DNA of 64,000 bases from contig CM031563.1 of assembly GCA_018466975.1 (NCBI GenBank), forward strand, positions 1,984,001 to 2,048,000. Direction: 5' to 3'. Source of the stretch: Sparassis latifolia (Eukaryota; Basidiomycota; Agaricomycetes; Polyporales; Sparassidaceae). Of the stretch, positions 1-12,006 are shown piece by piece. Positions within the stretch are counted from its first letter, which is position 1; each line of letters opens with the position of its first letter. Both the position numbers and the translations under genes were made by a program. Under the pieces are notes generated by a model. The model was not told the DNA's origin and searched no databases. It saw nothing but the letters and a program-made list of their open reading frames with translations.

Positions 1-188
1 AACCGCACATTCCCAAGTGCGAGCAGCGCCCCGTCGAAGAAGAGGATTACGCCGAGCATCATGAAGAGTACCCCAAACGACGTAAGCGCGACGCCAATCT
101 CTAGAAATTCAGATGAGCCATGGTATAGAGACGGTGCGCTGAGGACGTATTCAGCGGAAAACTCACTCTGTCCATCCGTAAGCCACAT
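1..188 (-). CDS. GOT1: GOT1-family vesicle transport protein, 5' part only
   Basis: GOT1 is a small membrane protein of ER and Golgi that supports vesicle traffic. The start codon (186-188) opens MWLTDGQ, the conserved N-terminus of the family. A 66-bp intron (101-166, donor GTGAGT, acceptor CTAG) interrupts the next codon. Exon 2 continues as KIGVALTSFGVLFMMLGVI and reaches LFFDGALLALGN, which covers the first membrane hairpin. The remainder lies off the left edge, so this is a truncation by the window and not a broken gene. The identification rests on close agreement with the GOT1 N-terminus. Confidence 0.85.
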   Translation of the reverse strand, partial: MWLTDGQSEFSAEYVLSAPSLYHGSSEFLEIGVALTSFGVLFMMLGVILFFDGALLALGNVR

Positions 189-783
189 CTTCGCTGGTTA
201 CTTCGCGTAAAGCCTAGTCCAACACAGCAATGCAGATGAGGTTTTATATTATGCCGCCTGCAGCTTAGTAGACTTGTTGAAAGTCGGAGGATGACTGGAA
301 TTGGCTGCGTGTGCGGACAAGCAGCGCGTTGAACCTACGTGTCACCGCGTAGATCTAGATCTGCTGGGCCAGCGGCTGGGAACGAGTCTAATCAGCAATT
401 GCGCGTCGTGAAATTGACTCGTCCGATGTCCATGTATTCTTCGCTGGACGCTCACTTCTTGTATCCAAATAGACATAATACGGAGTAAGTAGTAGTCGTT
501 CTGCAGTGCTTTAGGGCGTGTTTTTCTATGGATTCGGCCGACACTGCTGAGCATTCAAGCCTCAAGGACTCCAACTACTCTTCACCCAGACACTCTTCTG
601 AATAGCATATCCCTATCAGAGATTTAATGTACCCGGACGTACGCGTCTCTCCATCCAATACATCTTCCAGGCTACTGATCCTGCGATATCAAAGTCGCCA
701 GAGGGACGCGCTGACTCTTGCTCCCGCTTTGGATTATGCGATTGAGGTGGGTGGTTCGAGGAGATGCTTTGACTGCTAGGAAA
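189..783. other. No recognisable gene
   Basis: This holds the upstream region of GOT1 and unassigned sequence. Short open frames on both strands show no domain or coding pattern I recognise. Confidence 0.4.
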
Positions 784-1797
784 ATTGGCGGACACAAAAT
801 CTATCCTCCACACAAAGTCATCCTTCCCACATAGTGGTTCCACTGCTACTCAAGGTACTAGCCAGGCTGGGGGAGACGACGTCTATCGATCTCTCGGACT
901 TTTCTCTATTGTCGGAGCAGGCCGTCCGAGTTGTCTCCCAATCACCGGTGCTGGAGACGCTCAGTCTCTGGTTTAACATGCAGATCACTGCTGACACTCT
1001 GGGCCAGATCCTCATTACAGCCCCGGGGCTAAATCGACTGGTCCTCATGGGCTGCACGTCCGTCACACCGAGGAACCGTACGACCTCCTGCGTGAGCAGC
1101 CGCAGCTGTTCTACGGACTGGAAGCATTGATGCACCCTGCTCTCCTGGGTGTCGCTGAGACCCCGCCATAACCTATCACGTTCTCCTGCGTCACGAGCGA
1201 CGGGATCGGGTGCATGGAAATGTCGACGATCTGCGGGTACTCGATCGCGCTCTTCACCCTCGCGGGCGTAATAGGCGCTCTCGCCGACGCGCGTTTCGTC
1301 AGCTTGGAGGTGAACAGCTACATGCTGCTCCAGGCCCCCGCTAACGGCGCGCCCGCGTGTGCCGGGCGTACCGTGGGCGTGCGGAGCGTCGTCGCAATGC
1401 CCACCCTCTGAGGACCTGCTCTGCGTGGAAGCCCGGCTGGGCGATCGTCCTCGAGACGAGAATGTTCCCTGGGAATAACTGCCGGTGCTTCCTGCGCATC
1501 GTACACGGGTCCCTCACCACCGACGAACGTTAGTAGGCGCTCCTCCTGTGGTGTCGTTACTGAGCAGGCAAATTCCTAGAAACGAGGCTGGAAACGCCCT
1601 ACTCCCCAAGGCTGTGGGAGATCCATGACGTCCGGAGCTTCGTGTGCATCATGGCCGCGGACGGGCGGCCTGCACCGTCCGAAAATGCTGTGCGGAAGCT
1701 GGAGGAGCTCCTCTGCCATGCGCCTACATGTGGGTCCCAGCTGCACCTCATGGATCACGATGCTTTCAACAAGCCCATGCGCAGCAACGGCATATAA
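784..1797 (+). pseudogene. F-box/LRR-like protein remnant
   Basis: The frame from 834 has leucine-rich spacing (DLSDFSLLSEQAVRVV, then LETLSLWFNMQITADTLGQI and LNRLVLMGC), as in the LRR part of the large agaricomycete F-box family. The coding sense then moves to another frame (DLLREQPQLFYGLEALMHPA, near 1080-1150), and a third stretch near 1630-1790 reads FVCIMAADGRPAPSENAVRK followed by LEELLCHAPTCGSQLHL. No start codon plus F-box was found upstream, and stops separate the blocks without convincing introns. I read this as a decayed gene. A real gene with several small introns cannot be fully excluded. Confidence 0.4.
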
Positions 1798-2489
1798 GTT
1801 GTATGAGGATATACTGAGATGGTGTCGGTGAGGTGCGGTCAGAAAATTGTACTGGACCCATATGATGTGGGGTTGTACTTTTACAGAATGTGTTTCCTCA
1901 ATATAGGTGCGGTTCGGGTTGTGGCGCCGCACAGATTTAATTCCAGGCGGGCGTGCAGACGGATTATGCTCACTTTATGGCTCACGCAGATGTTCTTGAG
2001 CAGTGCGTACTAGCAAGTCTGGCCCCAGGACCTGAATTTTGTCTGTCCGACGGGGTGTGACATATCATGCCATGACTGCGTCGCCGCGTCGGGACTGTTC
2101 AGCCAGCTCGGACGAGGAAGTACTAGAGGAGTCGGAGAACATAGAATCGCAGGAAGGTGACGAAACATCAGATCTCATGTTTTGCTTACTCTCCCAATAA
2201 ATGTAGGCTACCATGTTACCGCGGCATGGTACCGGCTTTGCTGTCCGAAGTATCTGACTGGCCCTTCATGCGAACTGGATACTTGTAGGGAAGAAGGAAG
2301 GCCGGAGGACGCGCAGCAGATGCTGGGGAAGCTTATTTGACGATGGTAGTTCGCATCTCGTTGGACTAGCATCCCGTATCAGTGGTTCATCATCAGTATC
2401 GCTCTCGTGCAGAGTAGGGAAATGCAATACAGTACGTCCTATCCTCCACATCATTCCGCCCTATTTCAATGAGATGACAAGGTCCCAGT
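1798..2489. other. No recognisable gene
   Basis: An acidic short frame near 2071-2203 (rich in Glu, Asp and Ser) is the only coding-like stretch. It is too short to assign. Confidence 0.35.
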
Positions 2490-3160
2490 GCTGGGTATAA
2501 GAGGATGTTCACTTCTCTGTGCTTCTACAGCTCTCACCCTTTCTCCTTCAGAGCCCAATACCTGCTGGATAGTATTTCTTGGGTCGACTTCATTCAATCT
2601 CCACACACTTGAACAAATCCATTCCATTTGACGACGTCTCCCGCATTTCCCGCAAATAACTCGTTCACGATGCGTTTTCTATCTTCATCCTCGGATTCCT
2701 CGCTCTTGCAGCAGTGCCTTCGTTCGCGGCGCCCACACCTTCAGTTTACTCCGTGTATGTCTCAATCATCAATTTAATCACACCCCCTTAACTCAGATAG
2801 CATCCTCACAGGAGTACTGAACACTACCCTCAACTCAAACTACTGATCGGAAGTTAAAAAAGTGGGAGGTGTTCGACAAGATTCCCATCGACCCCGCATT
2901 GTTCGAATAGCAGAGCCTTCGCGGACGAGCTACTCGCTCGCGGAGATGCGAAGCCGTGAACTAGGTGCAGATATACAATTCACTGCAAAAACTCTGCCAC
3001 GACAAGCCCACCATGTGCAAACCGTGGGCGTCACCAGAGTGCCGATTCACCATGTGAGGGTTCCACAGTTATCAGGGTTGACGGTCAAGAGATCAGTCGG
3101 CTAGTCTCGCGTTCTCGTATGAAATGCGATGTGTTCGGCTGGGGGATTGAGAACTAGATA
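2490..3160 (+). pseudogene. Decayed copy (A) of the GSEAINW secreted-repeat family
   Basis: The region keeps the plan of the intact family members. There is a TATA-like GTATAAGAGG (2494-2503), a 5'-UTR block with CTGGATAGT near 2570, and an ATG (2670-2672). A hydrophobic signal-peptide reading follows (SIFILGFLALAAVPSFAAPT), but it is one frame away from that ATG. A GTATGTCTC donor sits directly after the signal peptide, as in the other copies. Downstream only scraps of the repeat survive, notably RAFADELLARGDA near 2913-2950, which is the family's linker. The family 3'-UTR motif follows at 3120-3155. Frameshifts and stops make it a pseudogene. Homology was judged by eye from shared blocks in the same order. 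Confidence 0.6.
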
Positions 3161-3370
3161 GTTGTCGCGTGCTGTAATACAGCGACGAGGATCTCCAGGT
3201 ACGACAGGGGGTACATTATGTCTGCCGCCGCCTTCAAGCCGCGAGTGTCTCACTATCACGTAACATGAGCAATATATGCGTTAGTTCTTCAATAGACACA
3301 AGACGCCTCTTCTCATACAGTACATGAACTCACTCGACAGATACAACATAAGAGTAACCTTATCTCGACA

Positions 3371-4821
3371 TCACAGGTTTGCAGAAGGCGTCGTGTCTTC
3401 AGTGACTTTCACCACCCTGCAGTATGGCGACAATCAGCCCAGAGCTCCGGGGGTTTCGCACAATGCAAGGGTAAGCACGCACAACTTTCCGGTATTCCCA
3501 CCGGTGAAGAGTAGACCGAGCCCAGTAGGGGCATTGTCGAGCCCCTGCACGACGGTGAACTTGCGCTTCAGGCTCCCGCTAGCGAGCCATGACGCCAGAT
3601 CCTTGAGCGCTTCGGGGAAGCGCTCTTCGTAGTCGCTACTGCATGATATCAAGGGGGTTTCAGACCGCGGAGAGAGTATGCGTGTGACGCTGATACACAT
3701 ACACGATGAAACCTTCGATCTTTGCACGTTGGGAGATGAGGTTCATGTATGCTCGTAGACCTGTTGGCGCTGAGGTGTCTGTACGGGAATGAGGATGAAC
3801 GAACTGGCTCGAAGAACGGTGCCCTCACTGTAGTCCGAAATGGCACCTGCATATCCGTATCAGCCATTTGTCACAAGGCGCTAAATCTTGCAAGAGACAC
3901 GGGGAATGCTCACCGCACAAAACGATCCGCGCGTACGTATTCAACCGCGTCAGCACAAAATCCAGTATCTCCCCACCGACATTATCAAAGTAGACATCGA
4001 TGTACCCCACGGAATTCTTGAAGTCTTGGTGGAATGTTGGGCTCTTGTAGTTGAGCGCCTTCTCGACACCAATCTCGTTCTCTAGCCAGGCGCACTTGTC
4101 CGCCGACCCCGCGATTGCGTACACCTTCGCTCCCCTCTGCTTTCCGATTTGACAGACGACAGACCCAGTAGCACCAGCAGCCCCAGATACGAGTAGCTTG
4201 TCTCCAGGCTTCACTTTGCCCACGTCTAACAGACCCTAGTGTTCAATCGTCAGGCATGGAGCTCATACGAAAGGTACTTCAGACACACAAAGTACGCAGT
4301 AAGACCTGACACAAAACGATCAGCGTAGTTCACGAAATGCAAACACAATTCATGCACACCTGTGAAACTCAGAGGACCCAAGTAATCGAGCAGCTCCGTG
4401 CCCGGGCTGACATGCACTTTCTGCACGTCCTTGTCGTTCATCACGGCGTACTCCCGCCATCCTGAGCGAGGCGTAAGTTAGGTACAGTCGCCTATATAGC
4501 ATAGACTCTGGGAGGCCCACCGAAGCCGCCGCTGACGCAGTCACCGCGCGCGAACGCGCTGCCTTCGCCCGCCTCGATCACGATGCCCAAGCCCGAAGCA
4601 CGCATGACCTCCCCAATCTGCACCGGGCGCATATAGCTCCTGCGGTCATTCAACCACCCGCGCATAGCAGGATCGAGAGACAGGTAGTTGACCTGCACGA
4701 GGACCTGCCCGCTGCCCGGTTTGAGGTTGAACGGCACAACTTCGCGACGAAAAGTGGTGGGTGTGATCTCCGCCTCTGGCCTCTCCGCCAGGACGATTTG
4801 TGTGTATTGCGAGGGTGCCAT
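3371..4821 (-). CDS. Zinc-independent medium-chain reductase, PTGR/2-alkenal reductase type
   Basis: Members of this branch reduce the double bond of enals and enones with NADPH. The start (4819-4821) reads MAPSQYTQIVLAERPEAE. Conserved pieces follow in order through about six introns: LSLDPAMRGWLNDRRSY, VSGGFGWREYAV, LDYLGPLSFTGLTAYFG, then the nucleotide-binding loop AAGATGSVVCQIGKQRGAKV and YFDNVGGEILDFVL. After that come GAISDYS, IEGFIVDYEERFPEALKDL and GGNTGKLVVKV close to the stop. The joins keep frame, for example GT|C restores IVDY and TT|G restores KLVV. The structural-zinc cysteines of alcohol dehydrogenases are absent, as expected for this branch. The physiological substrate is unknown. 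Confidence 0.85.
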
Positions 4822-5547
4822 GCTTGAGGAAGTTATTCTGCCAACGCTGGCGAGGTTAGGGGAAGATATGCGAGGGTAATTTCAGGCGAAGCATATATGA
4901 TGAATGTCGGCGGCATATGACCTCCGAGGCGCTGCTTACGCAGCTGCAGGCTCGAGCTAGGTTCTACGTGGTTTCATCATATGTAGCAGCCTTGCCATTC
5001 TAGCTGTATCCAATCGGTGGAGACAACAGTTGCCTACTTACCGGCAGTGGAAGTATCGCAGATGATATCAGCGTATCGAAAAAGCACATGCACAGGATTT
5101 TACTTGGGCGGGCCGAGACGCATGTGCATGCGAATGCACTGACTGCTACTTTACAAAGTGTATGAACATCGCACGCCTCCACAAATTCCAATGCCTGCCG
5201 TACGTGAAGCCAGAGGTAATGGACAAATTGACAATATTACCAATATTCATGGGTTTAGACGAAGGGCTGAACCAGCCGCGTAGACAGACATTTCGCTGAC
5301 GTCTATCAATATCCAGACATCCGTGCAGGAAGGTATGTTTCTAGGGATAACTTCGTTAGAAACAGAGGTGCTGTTAAATAACATAGAAACTCGCTACAGT
5401 AAATGAAAGGTGTTGTATCATGCCTCAGGACAAGAGTATCCGTTCAGTATAGCCCGTCGGGCGTAGGGACGGGCTCGCATCCCACCCCGACCGAACCTAA
5501 ACGCGAAGGGTGCAGGTTCAGAGAAAGAAACTGGTAAAGACGACGAA
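4822..5547. other. Intergenic, nothing recognised
   Basis: This holds the upstream region of the reductase and the downstream region of the hydrophobin. No coding frame or repeat was found. Confidence 0.4.
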
Positions 5548-5909
5548 TCAATGAAAGCGCCAACCGAAGTAATTATTCACACAGCACACAGGATCCGAGG
5601 TGCTGCGATGACGTTCAACCAGAATATCATTGGGAGAGTCTAACGCTGTGCGCACCATACACTGCCGCCTCCGACGTAGTACGGGGTGGGAGGCGAGCAC
5701 CCGGTCCCCACTGGGGTGCTCAAACTTTCGACAACAATTTGCAATGCCTCCAGGACGATAGACATATTCTTCGTGTAAGCTGGAGCGATGACATCGCAGC
5801 ACTGGACAGAGCCGCCTTCATTGCATGGCGTGGAGCCCGAGCCTGATTGTGGGGCAGCAAGCGCAACAGGAAGAATAGCAAGAGCGAGGACAACGAAATT
5901 TGGAAACAT
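5548..5909 (-). CDS. Class I hydrophobin, eighth cysteine missing
   Basis: Hydrophobins are secreted proteins that assemble into amphipathic coats on hyphae. The start gives the signal peptide MFPNFVVLALAILPVALAAP. Cysteines then follow the class I order: C in STPCNEGG, CC in SVQCCDV, C in GTGCSPP, and C formed across a 53-bp intron (5603-5655, TG|C). CC in DPVCCVNNYF comes next. The frame stops nine codons after that pair (FGWRFH-stop), so the eighth cysteine is absent. Predicted length is 102 residues, within the family range. Downstream in the same frame a Cys lies beyond two stop codons. Either the gene has lost its end or a last exon was missed. Confidence 0.8.
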
Positions 5910-6408
5910 GATAGTAGCACTGTCAAGAATGAGAGACCGCAGCCGGGGGGTAGATTTCGCTGTCGTTTTATAACACGGAGCCACATCGTTCTCTGGAGAT
6001 CCCCGGTAAGGTACCGAAGACGAAGACGGGATACGTCGTCCACTTATATACAGACTGCTTGCGAACGTAGTACCGGAATAGCACAACCTGAGCTTCCAAA
6101 CAAATGACTGGAGATAGAGTGATTAGTGGATGACGGCCACATTCAGATAAAGGTCTCCGTACCGAAAACACATCTAAAAAGGGATCAGAACAAGCCATTC
6201 TCCATTGTATTGTTGACAGTAACGCAAGGGATAACTCGCTTCGAAGAATGAATACTCACCCGAATTAAAGTGACTCGGTGTTCGCATCGACTCGGTTTTT
6301 CAACTGAGCCGGAGAACTCTCTGCAGTCTGTCCATGAAAATCCAAGTAATTTCAGCAGCAATGAAACTGAGTACAATAAAATTATCACGACTCTTCCACC
6401 AGCGGACG
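5910..6408. other. Intergenic, nothing recognised
   Basis: This is the hydrophobin upstream region followed by the COG5 3' flank. No supported gene was seen. Confidence 0.4.
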
Positions 6409-9400
6409 CTATGCCCCCGGCCTACCTGCCGCATTGTCCAATACCGCCCGCGCCAACTGTATATACTCTGCCGCGGCCGCGGGGTCGCCGTCCTCAACCT
6501 CGGTCATCTTCTCCCAGTGGGTGAGATCGCTCTCGACGAGCGTCCACGCTTCCTCCTCAGAGTGCTCGTTCACCCACTTGACATACTCCGCTTCTGCACA
6601 GCCGTGTAACGTGTGCGGCAGCGGGATCGGGGAGCGCACGAGGATGTGGTGCAGCACGATGAGTGGGGGAAGGCCTATGGTGTGCTTCGGCGATGCCAGC
6701 ATCGTGTTGTCGAGGAACAGCAATTGCCTGACAGAGGGACACAGGCGTACTGGTCAGCGTCCTGTAAAATAGCAGGTGTGCCAGGCTCACCGCATCGCCC
6801 GCAACGCACGATAATCGTCGCCGATGCTGTCCCAGTCCACGCCGCGCTTGGTCTGCGTCTTGTCGCTCATGAATGCGCTCAGACTGAACTCGAGCTCAGT
6901 CATGTCGCTCGTGAGCTGCAGCTTGCCGCTTTCGCTCAGCGGCTTCGCTATCGACGCGTGCAAGACGAATGTATTGATCACATATTTGACGATGGAAATG
7001 ATCCTGCAGTGCGTCACCGGCAAATCTAATTAATATTAATGGAGTGGTGGAGTCATGGAAATACTCTTACCACTGACGGCTCACATCCGGTACGTTCAGC
7101 AGACTCAAGATCTCCTCCTTGATGAAAGAGAGCTTCTCTGCAACGTCTTTCATGTACGGACTGGGCCCGCCACTCATCGCCGACATCGGATCAGCCGTCT
7201 GCCCGAAGTCCATGCGGTGCAGTTTCGCGATAATCGCGCCTACCTCGCGGCGGATTGCTGCGAGCAGCGGATCGACGATATGCTCGAACGCGCTGAGGAT
7301 GTTCTGCGACAGCAATGCGTTTTCAGTTTATGTCTATGAGGCGGTGCGATGGGCTATCCGTACCGTGATGCCTGGCTTCAGGATCGACATGACGCCTTCC
7401 GGGTACTCGTCTTGCAGCTTCTGCAGGCGGTACCACGAATGATACAGACACGTCGCGAGCTGGCCATTCACCACCTGCTGCGCGGTGGCCGCAGGTCCCA
7501 CCAACGTAACAGCCGACCGCTCCCTGGTGGTCTTGATGCGCGATGAGAATTATACTTCTAGAACGACCCGTCTGCCACACTTACGATGCTGTCTGCCCTC
7601 GACAGGAAAAGCTCCATGCTCCTCGTGATATACTTGGCCACGGACCTCACCAGCAGCGGGTCGAACTTGGCCGAGTCCAGCTCGTTCGCCACGGTGCGTG
7701 CAATGTTTATGCCTTCAGCCATCCCCGGCGGGGACCGTGTCCCTCCAGAGAATGCTTGGCCGATTGCTTCGTTAAGGCGGTTTGACGAACGGGACAGGTA
7801 AAGCGACTCAAAGTTAGAGAGCGCGCGGAGGACTATCACTGTTTCTGGACTGTCGGCTCACAGCTTCATATTTGTGCGACGGCAGAAAGACACGAGATAC
7901 GCACCTCTGTTGCGCCTGCGTATAGACGGTATCTGTCTCTACGGCTATCTTCGAGAAGAAAGATTGGAACAGGCGAAGCAATCGGGGATATCCTGAACTC
8001 AGTGCTTGCTGGAGGAAGCTAGAACCTGACGATATTGACAGCGTCAAATAATGGTTCAAACTAAGATGACAAACTCTCGCACCCTTGGCGGAGTCACGAG
8101 CCTGCTTCTCCAGAGAGCGGCCAAGAGAGGCCCAAAAAATTGCACTGGGCTTATTTTCGAGCACCTATTGATGTATTTTCGTTCGCTAGTCAGTCTTTGA
8201 TAGGTAGACTGGCAAACCTTCATCGCTTCGTCCAAGAACACGATCTGCGTCACCGTATCTCGTTTCAACTTCAACACCTTCTCCAAGGTGTATACCTGTA
8301 AATTATCATTAGGACTACATATGGCAAATTGCCTGTGTCAAGTTCACCTTGACGCAACAGTCCGCCATCTCCTCGATGAGGCTCTCGAGGCTGTTCCATA
8401 GGGCGGCTGTCCATTGCGGGGCGGTTACGTTTGTGGGTTCGGTGCGCACACGGGACTTGTAGAGTACGCCTGGAGAGGCAGACGCCGGATCTAGACAAAG
8501 AGATGGATCCCAGATAAATATGAGCACAATAGAGGTCGGAAAATCACCTGCCTTTCGCAACCACCTCCTTTGAGATACGCGTGATGTCGAAAGCCGAACG
8601 AATGCGACTTTCGACCGCATCAGAGAGATCAGTCACAAGGTTCTGTACTAGTTCAGGGAGGACACGAAGGTTGTGGGCTGTTTGCAACGATGATGCAAGA
8701 AGAGACTGATTCTACACAAATATCATAGATGAACGCGTTTCAAAAATTGGCACAGCAAATAGATACGAACCAGGGTCGTCAGACCGGTGATAACCATTGT
8801 TTCCATGTCCGTTGTAATTCGTGCACGCGCAGCATCGATGTATGGTAAATGCGCAGCGACGGCCTTGATAGATGTGAGAGAGACCCGCTTCCCAGTGTTC
8901 GATTCTTCCTCGGTGTCAGCGCGCTGATCAGTCGGGCCGTTATCCAGTAGCGCCGCTATGAATCAAAATACATCAGCAACTAATGCTGGCACCGCATGCA
9001 CGCGATGACTGACTCAATTCGGCGACTGTCAACGCTGCTTTGGAGATAGTGCGCTCCTTCTCATCTTCGTCAGCATTCCCGAGGGCAGAATCTGTGTGGG
9101 TCAGGGTCGACAATGGCCGGTCTGCATCATTTTTGCTTTTGGGGGTATCGGCGGTGTCGCTGGCCTCACCCTTGTTCATCTCCGCAAGCTGGATCTCCAA
9201 TCTTCGTGTGAGGATCACGAACCGAGACATGCGCCGGAGTATATCCGACGCCTGCTGCAGGCGCTCCAGGTTAGAAACATGGGTCTGGAGGGTCTGGTAT
9301 GGCACGCGGATCTTGAGACGCAACCTAGGATAGAGGCATTAGAGCACGCACTGAGCGAAAAGTACGTGACACGTACTTCTCCAATGATAAATCGAGTTCG

Positions 9401-9861
9401 TTCAGTCCGTTGCTCACGGACGACAGCGATCCCTCCAGTTCCGTCACGCCAGCGGCCTGCACGAGGAGTTCCTCGTGGTGTGTCGTAACCTTGAGTTTGC
9501 GACATGCAGGTCAATAAGCTATGAGAACAATACGCTAACATTCCGTGGCAAAGAAACTAAATGAGACTGACCACATTCTTGACCTGCTTCTCTACGTCGT
9601 CGATGCTGAACGTCAGCTTCGAGATCGCCACGGAGACGTCCTCGCTCGCAGGCTCGAAACTCGCGGATTTGGCAGGCTTCGTCTTTCCCGATTGCGGGGG
9701 ATATGGTTCCCCAGCTAGAATTGCGTTCGCGTACTCATTGGGATCGAAACTTGGCTGTGCGAAGACAACAAAATCTGCTGTTTGGTTGCTCAGAGACTTA
9801 CAATAATTGCATCCAAATACAACGAACCAGACATGGAGATGTTCAGGTGTTCATGCAGCAT
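6409..9861 (-). CDS. COG5: Conserved oligomeric Golgi complex subunit 5
   Basis: COG5 belongs to lobe B of the COG tether, which recycles Golgi glycosylation enzymes. The N-terminal exons read SFDPNEYANAILAGE, then VTELEGSLSSVSNGLNELD and VPYQTLQTHVSNLERLQQAS, the coiled-coil part of the family. Middle exons include ARTVANELDSAKFDPLLVRS. C-terminal exons include KYVINTFVLHASIAKPLSES and SPIPLPHTLHGCAEAEYVKW, close to other COG5 proteins. About ten introns are needed. Two in-frame ATGs (9861 and 9834) precede the first intron; I chose the upstream one, and MSGSLYLDAII from 9834 is equally possible. The stop is at 6409-6411. Confidence 0.88.
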
Positions 9862-10429
9862 ACCGTGACGTTTGAGAACGCCTCTGACGTCGACGCCAAA
9901 AGATCCAAGTCTCGTGACGTCTGTATGACATAAAGGCGGTTACGAGCGTGTCTATACACGATCGAGTACTCAAGTTTTCTGCTGCTCCGTGTCTTGACTC
10001 GAGCTCTGGGGATACATGGAACTATTCTAGAGGACAAGCTTGGCTGAGCGCATTTCTATGATATCTAGTATCCAAATATTCTAGCGTTACAAATATAATG
10101 CGACTACAAACAACCCGGCGGGCTTATTGAGCGGTCGAGTCTACCAGCTCCTGTGACGGTGGCCATGGGCATTGACACCAGTGATCTTCGACCTCCTACG
10201 ATGGATAGAATGACTCGACATGTGGGGCTTAGATATGCGTTTCATTTTCGAGAACAGAGTCTAAACCACAAACACATGCGCGCCTGCCCTTGTGTGACGT
10301 CAGGCTTGGGGACAAGATCCATCGATTCACTCTCAAACACTCGAGGCTGCTCCACCACCTGCAGTATTCCGCGCAAACCTTTGTGGACTCGTCGTTTCTT
10401 TCCTTCCTTAACCACGCTCTCTCGACAGC
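9862..10429. other. Divergent intergenic region
   Basis: This lies between COG5 (leftward) and the Gly/Met-rich gene (rightward), so it probably carries both promoters. No gene was recognised. Confidence 0.4.
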
Positions 10430-12006
10430 ATGTCTTATAATTACTATCAATCAGGTCCAGGCTGGGGTACATCACAGGTTTATCTACATGTTGGCTTGTA
10501 GTCACATTCTGACCCATCACTACAGTACAGGTTTGGCCGACCTCCAACGCCCAGTTTTCAACCGACACCATCATGTCAGTAGCTTTGCCTCACGGTCAGT
10601 GAGAGCTAACTTGGACCTGAATTACGCAGGGGGTGGTCTCGATTTCTTTCGTGCCCACGCAATCAATGGTGAACCGTGAGTCCATCCTTTTACGTTGCCG
10701 TCCGTAGTTTCAATTGATTCCGTCGCGTTTCAGCGAGTTCTACCAGTCCATCGTGACCAGCATGCCCCAGTTTGAATCCACGGGTGTTTTCGGCCTCGAC
10801 GAGGCGAGATATTGGCATCGACGCATCTATGGTGGGATGGTGGGTTCCCCCACGCGTCCCCAGACCTCATCTAAAGTTGACCGGCCGCGATCTCCAGGTA
10901 AACCTGTCACAGGTCCTCCCGACGGACATCGGCAGTGCAGCAGCCTACGAGGCCTATCGACTGTACAAATACCACAACATCTGCGCGCCGCTCGGCGCCG
11001 TGCCTGAGAGGCAGCGCGAAGGTTTGGTCGCCATGGCCATCGCGGAAAGTGCGTCCTGATGCGTTGAGATCATACAACATGAGTACATCGAGTCTGACGC
11101 CCTGGCCTGGGTACAGCCACGCGTCTATGGCAGTTCACAGGACGGTCGCTCGACGCGTATGGGATCAGGGCGGCAGCCGGATCGGCGGCGGTGACGGCTT
11201 CACGCATCGCGGAGAGTGTCATGATGAACAGCGCCATGGGGGGCATGCCTGGGATCAATGGTGCAGGAATGGGCATGGGATACGGCGGCGGGATGATGGG
11301 CGGAATGGGTCCCGGCATGCCCGGCGGAATGGGTGTGGGCATGGGCGGCATGGGTGGCGGCATGGGCGGCGGCATGGGTGGCGGCATGGGCGGCGGAATG
11401 GGCGGCGGAATGGGCGGCGGCATGGGCGGTGGAATGGGCGTGGGCATGCTCGGAGGCATGGGCGCCGGCGGGCCATACACGCGCGACTACGCATACGACA
11501 TGCCCGCGCGCTCTCGCATACGGCGCTCCTCCATCTCGTCGTATGGCGCCGGCCCCGCGAGCGTGGGCGCGTCCCCCATGCGGGTCCCCGCTGTGGGCGC
11601 GTCGCCGTATGGTGGCTCGCCGGGCATGGGCATGGGCATGGGCATCGCTGCAGCCGGGAGTCCGTACATGGGTGCGTACAGCGCAGGCATGCCAGGGACG
11701 CTTGGAGCAGGCGGGATGAACGGTGCGTATTCCACAGGCGGTGCATATCCCATGCCGGGCGCGGGGTACGCCCCAGGCGGGCTGGGCGGGGGCATTCCTT
11801 ACACCACGGGTGCCCCGGTGACTATCTTGCCTTCCCAAGGCGCGTACGGGTCAGGTGCCGCGATGTATGGCGGGATGCCAGGCGGGATGCCCGGGACCAC
11901 TATGGCTTACGGTGGCCAGCCGATGCAACCGGGGTCGACGATCGTCATCCAAGAGCCAAGACGGCACCGCCACCGAGCACATAGCGTTGATCCTATGCGA
12001 TACTAG
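10430..12006 (+). CDS. Gly/Met-rich protein with conserved N-terminal domain, function unknown
   Basis: The start gives MSYNYYQSGPGWGTSQ. After short introns the frame reads GGLDFFRAHAINGEPEFYQS and TGVFGLDEARYWHRRIYGGM. Next come LTGRDLQVNLSQVLPTDIGS and AAAYEAYRLYKYHNICAPLG, then RQREGLVAMAIAE. The AAAYEAYR...RQREGLVAMAIAE pattern recalls CipC/DUF3759-like fungal stress proteins, but the match is weak. The second half is low complexity: 15-20 units of GGMGGGMG-type sequence (about 11240-11475), then Gly, Met, Ser and Pro-rich sequence ending in RRHRHRAHSVDPMRY. No signal peptide or membrane helix was seen. The frame stays open through the repeat, which suggests selection on the protein. Confidence 0.65.
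11240..11475 (+). repeat. GGCGGCATG-type tandem minisatellite inside a coding region
   Basis: Units close to GGCGGCATGGGC are repeated in frame and encode Gly-Gly-Met-Gly. The long proline-rich open frame on the opposite strand (PPMPPPMPP) is a mirror of this repeat and not a gene. Confidence 0.9.

Noticed and set aside
11200..11838. Long open frames on the opposite strand and in other frames of the Gly/Met-rich gene
   Set aside because: They are mirror readings of the GGCGGCATG repeat (Pro-, Arg/His- or Ala/His-rich) with no start context or conservation.
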